DNA from: Syntrophomonadaceae bacterium
GTDB lineage: Bacteria; Bacillota; Syntrophomonadia; Syntrophomonadales; Syntrophomonadaceae
Assembly (NCBI GenBank): GCA_012798055.1
Contig: JAAZOA010000002.1
Location: 1 to 5,709 of the forward strand
Direction of reading: 5' to 3'
Length of the DNA stretch: 5,709 bases
Every line of letters starts with the position of its first letter. Position 1 is the first letter of the stretch. The translations under genes and the position numbers were made by a program. Positions 1-4,950 of the stretch are shown in pieces. The notes under the pieces are model-generated. The model was not told where the DNA came from, ran no database searches, and saw only the letters and a program-made list of their open reading frames with translations.

Positions 1-76
1 AGCCTGGATCGTCACCATACCTTCCGCAGCTCTGGTCGCAGGTCTTTTTTACCGGCTGCTGGTAATATTCGGTTAG
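1..76 (+). CDS. C-terminal end of a membrane transporter, probably PiT-family inorganic phosphate permease (partial)
   Basis: The frame beginning at base 2 is open to a TAG stop at 74-76 and gives the last 24 residues of a protein whose start lies upstream of the window. The tail reads AWIVTIPSAALVAGLFYRLL and then VIFG: a hydrophobic segment with the Trp/Thr-Ile-Pro pattern (W-x-x-T-x-P followed by small residues) that is typical of the last transmembrane helix of PiT (Pho-4) sodium- or proton-coupled phosphate transporters. With so few residues the family call is pattern recognition, not proof; another polytopic permease is possible. A weak hairpin with a T-run follows the stop, so the gene probably ends its transcription unit here and is not co-transcribed with rex. 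Confidence 0.55.
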   Translation, partial: AWIVTIPSAALVAGLFYRLLVIFG

Positions 77-109
77 CTGCTGAGTGCATAAATTACTGTT
101 CGCACATTA

Positions 110-131
110 TGCCCATAGGGGGCAATTTTTT
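110..131 (+). terminator. weak intrinsic terminator after the permease gene
   Basis: A 5-bp GC-rich stem, TGCCC (110-114) pairing with GGGCA (120-124) across a 5-nt loop, is followed after one A by six T residues (126-131). It lies 33 nt after the permease stop and before the rex promoter candidate, where a terminator would be expected. The short stem makes it weak. An alternative 7-bp pairing uses the same left arm: GCCCATA (111-117) with TATGGGC (131-137). Confidence 0.42.
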
Positions 132-148
132 ATGGGCCTAAAAGGTAT

Positions 149-177
149 TTGCAAAATGAACCAAATAATTACATAAT
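149..177 (+). promoter_or_regulatory. candidate sigma-A promoter for rex
   Basis: TTGCAA (149-154, 4 of 6 to the -35 consensus) and CATAAT (172-177, 5 of 6 to TATAAT) are separated by exactly 17 bp in an AT-rich stretch. Transcription would begin near 184, giving a leader of about 30 nt that contains the Shine-Dalgarno sequence of the start proposed at 215. The promoter lies inside the longer open frame that begins with TTG at 149, which argues that the first 22 codons of that frame are not translated. No convincing Rex operator (TTGTTAA-n4-TTAACAA type) is visible around it. Confidence 0.5.
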
Positions 178-214
178 AGTATTAGTGATTTTGGGAGCAA
201 GGGGGTTAAAGGGC

Positions 215-844
215 TTGAAAGCGTATAAAATACCTGAAGCAACTGTCATAAGATTATCGATCTATTCCCGGCAACTCCATCTATTGAAGGACGAGGGGGT
301 CGAAACGGTCTCGTCGGAGGAGATTGCGGAAAGCGTTGGCGTCAGCTCAGCTCAGGTGCGCAAGGACCTGGCTTATTTCGGCGAATTCGGGACTCGCGGA
401 GTAGGTTACCGGGTGGATGAACTGCTGGGGCATTTGACGAAAATATTAGGGTTGGACCAGCAATGGAACATCGCAATTGTCGGCGCTGGGAAGTTGGGCT
501 CGGCCTTGGCCGTGTACCAGGGTTTTCGGGAAAGGGGTTTCGCAATCAAAGCGGTCATAGACAACGATCCGGATCGAGTGGGGCAAAGATTGGCGGATTT
601 GACGGTGGAGCCACTGGAGATGCTCACAAACCGGGTAAAGGATTTCAGGGTCAACATAGGTATCGTAACCGTTCCGGCATCGGCAGCCCAAGCTGTGACC
701 GACCTGCTAGTAGATGCAGGGGTGGGGGCCATATTAAATTTCTCGCCCCGGGTCCTCAAAGTCCCAGCGTATATAGTCCTGCGCAATGTGGACTTGTCGG
801 TCAATCTCAAGGTGTTGAGCTTCAACCTTTCATATAGACGCTAA
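215..844 (+). CDS. rex: redox-sensing transcriptional repressor Rex
   Basis: Rex is a cytoplasmic homodimeric repressor that senses the NADH/NAD+ ratio. It binds operators of fermentation and respiration genes when NADH is low and releases them when NADH rises. The 209-residue product matches the family length (about 205-215). It has an N-terminal winged helix (about 5-75) with the recognition region SSAQVRKDLAYFGEFG followed by TRGVGY, and a C-terminal Rossmann fold (about 84-209) with the dinucleotide loop GAGKLG at 90-95 and an acidic IDND at the end of strand 2 (115-118). The conserved VPASAA (153-158), NFSP (175-178) and NVDLSV (191-196) blocks are also present. I chose the TTG at 215: AAGGGGG lies 9 nt upstream, and the protein then starts MKAYKIPEAT, the family N-terminus. 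The frame is open back to a TTG at 149, but that would add a non-homologous 22-residue extension lying over a promoter. Rex often represses its own gene, but no operator is evident here. Confidence 0.95.
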   Translation: MKAYKIPEATVIRLSIYSRQLHLLKDEGVETVSSEEIAESVGVSSAQVRKDLAYFGEFGTRGVGYRVDELLGHLTKILGLDQQWNIAIVGAGKLGSALAVYQGFRERGFAIKAVIDNDPDRVGQRLADLTVEPLEMLTNRVKDFRVNIGIVTVPASAAQAVTDLLVDAGVGAILNFSPRVLKVPAYIVLRNVDLSVNLKVLSFNLSYRR

Positions 845-854
845 GAGCAGAATG

Positions 855-887
855 AGCAGGCTTCCCGCTGGGAAGCCTGCTGTTTTT
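855..887 (+). terminator. strong intrinsic terminator of rex
   Basis: A perfect 12-bp inverted repeat, AGCAGGCTTCCC (855-866) with GGGAAGCCTGCT (870-881) across a 3-nt GCT loop, is followed by G and five T residues (883-887). It begins 10 nt after the rex stop codon. This is a canonical Rho-independent terminator and separates rex from the downstream operon. Confidence 0.93.
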
Positions 888-894
888 AACTGCC

Positions 895-923
895 TTGTTT
901 TTAGCCAATACTAGTGCTAAACT
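895..923 (+). promoter_or_regulatory. weak candidate promoter and dyad upstream of the DUF4321-mre operon
   Basis: TTGTTT (895-900) and TAAACT (918-923, 4 of 6 to TATAAT) are spaced by 17 bp just after the rex terminator, where the next transcription unit needs a promoter. A 6-bp inverted repeat, TTTAGC (900-905) / GCTAAA (916-921), with a 10-bp spacer centred on ACTAGT lies across the spacer and -10, in the position of a repressor site. Both elements are weak. A second -10-like GATAAA at 925-930 is an alternative. Confidence 0.3.
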
Positions 924-951
924 TGATAAAATGCATACCGGAGGTTCTCGA

Positions 952-1218
952 GTGGCGAGTAGAACGCGATCCTTCCAGGGCTGGCAGGTGCTCTTGCTTT
1001 GGCTGGTGATGGGAGGCATCATCGGCGGATGGATAGGTGAAGCGGTTGTCAACGTGTGGCCGGCTTTGAGCTTGCTTAGCAAGGTTCAGAGTATAGGGCT
1101 GCCTGCTTTCACCATGGATCTCCATGTTTTTTCTCTGACTTTCGGTTTTATGCTGAATCTCAACTTTTTTACCATAGCAGGTTTCGTCGTGGCCTGGGCC
1201 TTGTATCGGCGACTATAA
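952..1218 (+). CDS. DUF4321 family small membrane protein
   Basis: This 88-residue protein is of unknown function. It has the DUF4321 layout: a first membrane helix at about 12-33 rich in Gly and Leu (LVMGGIIGGWIGE), a short extracytoplasmic-type stretch with SIGLPAF (47-53), the conserved T-M-D-L-x-V-F-S-L-T-F-G block (54-65), and a second helix at about 72-85 ending in YRRL. The family is common in Clostridia next to maf and the mre genes, which suggests, but does not show, an envelope role. The GTG at 952 is chosen because GGAGG (940-944) lies 7 nt upstream. The frame is open back to a TTG at 895, but that would add 19 residues before the family start and overlap the promoter region. It is the first gene after the rex terminator and is 16 nt from maf, so it probably heads the operon. 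Confidence 0.8.
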   Translation: MASRTRSFQGWQVLLLWLVMGGIIGGWIGEAVVNVWPALSLLSKVQSIGLPAFTMDLHVFSLTFGFMLNLNFFTIAGFVVAWALYRRL

Positions 1219-1234
1219 AGATGAGGAATGGCTC

Positions 1235-1831
1235 TTGAAAAGGATCATACTGGCGTCTGAATCACCCCGGAGGCAGCATTTATTGCAGCAAATTGGGCTT
1301 GAGTTTATATGTTCACCTGCCTATATAGAGGAAGACCTTTCTTTTTCTGCTTTTCCGCATGAATTGGTTCAAACCATAGCTTCCCGGAAAGCCAAGGAAG
1401 CCGCCCATTGCTGGGACCAGGGGATCATTATCGCGGCTGATACAGTTGTGGCCAGCGATGGATGCATTATGGGCAAACCGAGGGATCGAGGCGAAGCCGC
1501 CAATATGTTAATTTGTTTGAGCAATCGCTGTCACCAGGTGATCACGGGTATCTGCATCATGGATGCTAGAAGCGGCCGCGTCGAAACGGCGTCGGAATCC
1601 ACTGCCGTTTTTTTCCGGGAGTTATCCCCTGGCGAAATCAACAGCTATCTGGATTGCGGCGAGTGGCAGGATAAAGCCGGCGCTTATGCGATACAGGGGC
1701 GGGGAGCTCTCTTGATTGAGAGAATCGAAGGATGCTACTTCAATGTGGTGGGCTTGCCTTTAAACCGCCTTCACCTCATGCTCCGGGAATTCGGTGTTGA
1801 CCTTTGGGGAGGACAGAGGGTTGCATTATAA
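1235..1831 (+). CDS. maf: Maf family nucleoside triphosphate pyrophosphatase (YhdE-type, dTTP/UTP)
   Basis: Maf proteins are cytoplasmic house-cleaning enzymes that hydrolyse non-canonical and some canonical NTPs to NMP and pyrophosphate. In Bacillus subtilis, overproduction of Maf blocks septation. The 198-residue product carries the signature ILASESPRR (5-13, with the Ser-x-x-Arg phosphate-binding residues), ARK-type lysine region at 50-55, AADTVV (67-72, catalytic Asp69), GKP (80-82), and the block DKAGAYAIQGRGALL (146-160), which is characteristic of the YhdE subgroup acting on dTTP/UTP. VVGLPL (171-176) closes the fold. The start is TTG, with GAGGA (1223-1227) 7 nt upstream; the result, MKRIILASESPRR, is the normal family N-terminus. 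The ATG at 1228 is out of frame and closes after 10 codons. The 3' end overlaps radC by 11 nt, implying coupled translation. The activity subgroup is inferred from motif resemblance. Confidence 0.93.
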   Translation: MKRIILASESPRRQHLLQQIGLEFICSPAYIEEDLSFSAFPHELVQTIASRKAKEAAHCWDQGIIIAADTVVASDGCIMGKPRDRGEAANMLICLSNRCHQVITGICIMDARSGRVETASESTAVFFRELSPGEINSYLDCGEWQDKAGAYAIQGRGALLIERIEGCYFNVVGLPLNRLHLMLREFGVDLWGGQRVAL

Positions 1832-1832
1832 T
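1804..1832 (+). promoter_or_regulatory. possible internal promoter at the maf/radC junction
   Basis: A perfect TATAAT (1827-1832) lies 17 bp downstream of a poor -35, TTGGGG (1804-1809, 3 of 6). A better TTGACC at 1797-1802 is 24 bp away, which is too far. If active, the site would fire near 1839 and feed mreBCD-mrdA independently of the upstream promoter. The sequence also encodes the end of Maf and start of RadC, and the -35 region doubles as the radC Shine-Dalgarno sequence, so this may be coincidence. Confidence 0.28.
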
Positions 1833-2516
1833 GCTTTAATAAAAGAAATGCCTCTAAATTTAAGGCCGAGGGAAAAACTTCTGGCTATCGGGGAAACGCA
1901 GCTGCATGATCATGAGCTCCTGGCCATTGTCCTTGGCCAGGGAACCCGGCAAACCAGCGCCCTCGAACTGGCAAACCAACTCCTGACTGCTCATTTCAGT
2001 TTGCGGGAACTGCAGGAAGCCAGCCTGGAGGAATTGACCTCCACCAGGGGCATCGGACCTGCCAAAGCTGCCAGCATAAAGGCTGCCCTGGAAATAGGGC
2101 GCAGGGTCAGCCTGCAGGTCAAAGACCGTCTGATAATAAGATCACCGGAAGATGTGGGGAAGATAGCCAGGCAGTTTTTACTGCAGGAAATGCGCGATTA
2201 TGACCGGGAGCATTTCCTGGTTTTGTACCTGGATAGAAAAGGCGGCCTGATCGTAAAGGAGTATGTATCGATAGGCGGACTGCATAGTTCAATCGTGCAC
2301 CCCCGGGAGGTTTTCAAGACTGCGGTCAAACGCAGCGCCGCTTCGCTTATCTTGGCTCATAACCATCCCAGCGGCGACCCTACTCCCAGCAGGGATGACA
2401 TAGATATCACCCGGCGCCTGGTAGAAGCCGGCAAAATAATGGGAATAGACATAATTGATCACGTAATTATAGGTGATAATCGCATCTGTAGTTTCAAGGA
2501 AACAGGATTATTATAG
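1821..2516 (+). CDS. radC: RadC family JAMM/MPN-domain protein (UPF0758)
   Basis: RadC was named for DNA repair, but that phenotype was later traced to another gene. The molecular function is not settled, and a metal-dependent hydrolase or nuclease-like role is suggested by the fold. The 231-residue product has the N-terminal RPREKLL block (15-21), a helix-hairpin-helix-like segment with TRGIGPAKAASIKAALEIGR (75-94), and a C-terminal JAMM domain. The zinc motif is complete: His180-x-His182, seven residues, Ser190, two residues, Asp193 (AHNHPSGDPTPSRDD). The conserved HPREVFK (160-166) is also present. The TTG at 1821 is chosen because GGGGAGG (1806-1812) sits 8 nt upstream. The in-frame GTG at 1794 would enlarge the maf overlap, and the ATG at 1848 lacks an equally good ribosome site. 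The gene overlaps maf by 11 nt and is followed 19 nt later by mreB, the classical Firmicutes order. Confidence 0.93.
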   Translation: MHYNALIKEMPLNLRPREKLLAIGETQLHDHELLAIVLGQGTRQTSALELANQLLTAHFSLRELQEASLEELTSTRGIGPAKAASIKAALEIGRRVSLQVKDRLIIRSPEDVGKIARQFLLQEMRDYDREHFLVLYLDRKGGLIVKEYVSIGGLHSSIVHPREVFKTAVKRSAASLILAHNHPSGDPTPSRDDIDITRRLVEAGKIMGIDIIDHVIIGDNRICSFKETGLL

Positions 2517-2535
2517 TTTTGAGGAGGATTTTCGA

Positions 2536-3567
2536 GTGTGGTCAGCATTTTTAGGTAAAGATTTGGGTATAGATCTGGGCACTGCCAATACCCTGGTGCA
2601 CATGAAGGGAAGCGGAGTAATACTCACCGAGCCCTCCGTTGTAGCTATCCAGGTGAACAGCGGCAAAGTACTGGCGGTGGGAGAAGAGGCTAAGCAGATG
2701 ATTGGGCGCACCCCAGGCAACATTGTGGCCATTAGGCCCATGAAGGACGGCGTCATAGCCGATTTCGACGTGACTCAGGCAATGATCAAGTATTTTATAG
2801 GCAAAGCCCTGGACAAAAAAACCAATCTGATAAAACCACGGGTAGTGATCAGCATTCCCACCGGGTGCACTACTGTAGAAGAGCGGGCGGTCAAAGAAGC
2901 TGCTCTGGCAGGGGGCGCCAAGGAAGCCTATTTGCTGGAGGAGCCCATGGCGGCAGCCATCGGAGCAGGGCTCCCCGTATACGAACCTACCGGCAACATG
3001 ATCGTGGATATCGGAGGAGGTACCACTGAAGTTGCAGTGATTTCGTTGGGCGGAATCGTGACAGCCAAGTCGGTAAGAGTGGCTGGTGACAAAATGGATG
3101 AGGCCATAATCCAGCATTTGAAGAAGAACTACAACCTGCTGATCGGAGAGCGCACAGCTGAGAACATCAAGATCAATATCGGCTCAGCAGTATGGGATGG
3201 TCCCTCCGAGCACTATGATGTAAAAGGCCGGGACCTGGTGACTGGATTGCCCCAGAACATCGAGGTAACATCCCAGGAAATCCAGCAGGCTTTGAAAGAA
3301 ACCGTGGACCAGATTATTGAGGGAATCAAACTCTGCCTGGAGAAGACTCCCCCGGAACTGGCCTCAGATATTATGGATCGAGGCATAGTCCTGGCTGGAG
3401 GAGGTTCGCTCTTGCGGGGCCTGGACAAGAGGATCGGCTATGAAACTCACATGCCGGTTTATGTTTGTGAGGAGCCGCTGCTGGCTGTAGCCCGGGGAAC
3501 CGGCAAAGTGCTGGAGAATATCGAGGATTTGAGAAAATTGTTGATGAAACCCAAAAGAAATCTGTAA
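2536..3567 (+). CDS. mreB: rod shape-determining protein MreB (bacterial actin)
   Basis: MreB is the actin homologue that polymerises on the inner face of the membrane and directs lateral peptidoglycan synthesis with MreC, MreD, RodA and PBP2. The 343-residue protein is family length. Actin-fold motifs are present in order: phosphate-1 loop GIDLGTANT (11-19), the GVIADFDVTQAMIKYFI region (about 72-88), LEEPMAAAIGAG (134-145) with Glu135/Glu136 near the ATP gamma-phosphate, phosphate-2 loop DIGGGTTE (158-165), and the adenosine motif GGGSLLRGLD (288-297). There is no long N-terminal amphipathic helix, only the short MWSAFLGK, as in Gram-positive MreB. The GTG at 2536 is chosen: AGGAGG (2522-2527) is 8 nt upstream, and it places GIDLGTANT at the usual distance. 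The frame is open back to an ATG at 2473 inside radC, which would add 21 non-family residues. mreB lies 14 nt before mreC. Confidence 0.97.
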   Translation: MWSAFLGKDLGIDLGTANTLVHMKGSGVILTEPSVVAIQVNSGKVLAVGEEAKQMIGRTPGNIVAIRPMKDGVIADFDVTQAMIKYFIGKALDKKTNLIKPRVVISIPTGCTTVEERAVKEAALAGGAKEAYLLEEPMAAAIGAGLPVYEPTGNMIVDIGGGTTEVAVISLGGIVTAKSVRVAGDKMDEAIIQHLKKNYNLLIGERTAENIKINIGSAVWDGPSEHYDVKGRDLVTGLPQNIEVTSQEIQQALKETVDQIIEGIKLCLEKTPPELASDIMDRGIVLAGGGSLLRGLDKRIGYETHMPVYVCEEPLLAVARGTGKVLENIEDLRKLLMKPKRNL

Positions 3568-3581
3568 TTAGGTGAGGACCG

Positions 3582-4439
3582 TTGTTTAAGTATTTTCGCC
3601 GCAAGGGATTTTGGACCATATTGGCGGCTATATCGGCCTTATTGGCACTCATGCAGCTGAGTTCGCACCAGCGCCCGGAATTAACGGTTCTGGAGAGGCT
3701 GGTTCAACGGGGCCTGTTTCCCCTGCAAAACGGGGCGGACAAAATCCAGCAAGGGTCACTGGCAACCCTGGCCAGACTCATGGGAGGATCCGATGTGCAG
3801 GAGCAGATCGCGGCACTGGAGAGCGAAATAGACCGGCTGAACCTGGAAAATATGCAGTTGCGGGAAAGCCAAGCGGAAGTCGACCGCTTGAGATCGCTCC
3901 TGGTTTATAAGGAATACCACGGCGCTGAATTCGAATTGCAGGTGGCCAGGGTTGTGGCCCGCAGCCCCAACAACTGGTACCAGACCCTCACTATAGACAA
4001 AGGGGCGCTGCAAGGGATTGCCGCAGATATGCCGGTTATCAATCCCTATGGGTTGGTAGGCAAAGTGGTGAGCGTGACCGCTTCCTCCGCCCAAATATGG
4101 TTGATCACCGACCGGGAGATGGCCTTGGGAGCGGTTTTGCAGGAGACCCGGGAAACCAGGGGGATCGTGGAAGGTATCGGTGACAATGCAAATCTGAGGA
4201 TAATCAACATTCCCTATTATTCCCGGGTTAAAGAAGGGGAGATCGTTGTGAGCTCCGGACTGTCGGAAATATATCCTCCCGGGATCCAGATAGGCATTAT
4301 TAGAGATATCCGGAAAGATTCCAATGGATTGGTGCTTTCTGCCACTGTAGAACCTTCAGTGAATTTCGACCAGTTAGAGGAGGTCATGGTGATCACCCAA
4401 TATCATGGACAAGCAGTAAAAGGCAGTGGAGGAGTATAA
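3582..4439 (+). CDS. mreC: rod shape-determining protein MreC
   Basis: MreC is a bitopic membrane protein whose extracytoplasmic part binds and activates PBP2 and connects it to MreB and MreD. The 285-residue product has a basic N-terminus (FKYFRRKGF), one membrane anchor at about 11-27, a coiled coil at about 70-108 (leucine- and glutamate-rich, with LESEIDRLNLENMQLRE) that mediates dimerisation, and the two-lobed beta domain at about 118-275. That domain contains the conserved WYQTLTIDKG (132-141), GLVGKV (157-162) and SSGLSEIYPPGIQIG (224-238) segments. The start is TTG at 3582, preceded by AGGTGAGGA (3570-3578). The spacing is short, but the resulting anchor position fits the family, and there is no ATG in the right place. 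mreC is 14 nt after mreB and 6 nt before mreD, so it is co-transcribed with both. Confidence 0.95.
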   Translation: MFKYFRRKGFWTILAAISALLALMQLSSHQRPELTVLERLVQRGLFPLQNGADKIQQGSLATLARLMGGSDVQEQIAALESEIDRLNLENMQLRESQAEVDRLRSLLVYKEYHGAEFELQVARVVARSPNNWYQTLTIDKGALQGIAADMPVINPYGLVGKVVSVTASSAQIWLITDREMALGAVLQETRETRGIVEGIGDNANLRIINIPYYSRVKEGEIVVSSGLSEIYPPGIQIGIIRDIRKDSNGLVLSATVEPSVNFDQLEEVMVITQYHGQAVKGSGGV

Positions 4440-4445
4440 GCGGCC

Positions 4446-4949
4446 ATGCGTTACCTGAGCTTGTTCCTCCTGGCTTTTTTGGCGTTGCTTCTGCAGACCA
4501 CATTATTCCGGGCCTTCACGATCGGGGGGATCATTCCTGATTTAATTCTGATACTGGTAGTCTGCCATGCTCTGTTTAAAGGGGTTTACCGCGGCACAAT
4601 TTATGGTGTGCTGTGTGGTTTGTTGGAGGACCTGTACATAGGCAGATTCATAGGCATGAATGCCATCAGTAAGGGTGTCACTGCGTACGTGGCTGGGCGT
4701 TTGCAGGGCAATGTTTTCAAGGAAAACATAATGGTAGGCATTATTGGGGTCATCGGCGGGACCCTGCTGAATTTCATACTACTCTTCGTCCTTTCGGTAT
4801 TAAGCTTCGCAAAATTCAACCTGGACCATTCTATCCTCATCAAGCTCGGTTATCAGCTCTTGTACAACACCATCCTTACTGTACCCACGTATATCTGGTT
4901 TTACCATTCCTCCCACAGCGGATGGCTGCGGGAAACCGAGGAATATTAA
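4446..4949 (+). CDS. mreD: rod shape-determining protein MreD
   Basis: MreD is a small polytopic inner-membrane partner of MreC in the elongasome. The 167-residue product is family length and very hydrophobic, with about five to six membrane segments: roughly 4-22, 28-46, 49-63, 75-84 (weak), 95-121 and 131-153. Family hallmarks are the IPDLILILV motif (30-38) and the block GLLEDLYIGRFIGMNAISKG (58-77), where the acidic pair and the Gly-x-Asn-Ala pattern are characteristic. The ATG start is preceded by GGAGGAG (4428-4434) at a spacing of 11 nt, somewhat longer than for its neighbours; translation is probably also coupled to the mreC stop 6 nt upstream. The stop lies one base before the mrdA start. 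Confidence 0.93.
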   Translation: MRYLSLFLLAFLALLLQTTLFRAFTIGGIIPDLILILVVCHALFKGVYRGTIYGVLCGLLEDLYIGRFIGMNAISKGVTAYVAGRLQGNVFKENIMVGIIGVIGGTLLNFILLFVLSVLSFAKFNLDHSILIKLGYQLLYNTILTVPTYIWFYHSSHSGWLRETEEY

Positions 4950-4950
4950 T

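Noticed and set aside
88..200. Rex operator in front of rex (autoregulation)
   Set aside because: I looked for TTGTTAA-n4-TTAACAA or TTGTGA-type dyads around the promoter candidate. Only short AT-rich near-palindromes such as TAATAGTATTA (174-184) are present, which is insufficient.
463..837. 124-codon plus-strand frame overlapping rex, and minus-strand frames at 342-545, 406-825 and 446-691
   Set aside because: They lie wholly inside rex, whose family identity is clear. Their translations are low-complexity or non-protein-like, with no family motif or dedicated ribosome site.
2455..2480. Possible promoter for mreB inside the end of radC (TTGATC and GATAAT)
   Set aside because: The hexamers are only 14 bp apart, too close for a sigma-A promoter, and no better -35 lies at 16-18 bp.
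2551..3117. 188-codon minus-strand frame opposite mreB
   Set aside because: It is an antisense shadow of a highly conserved actin gene. The Cys/His-rich translation has no domain pattern.
3611..3910. 99-codon plus-strand frame within mreC
   Set aside because: It is a shifted-frame shadow of mreC. The Gly/Pro/Arg-rich composition follows from reading the mreC codons out of frame.
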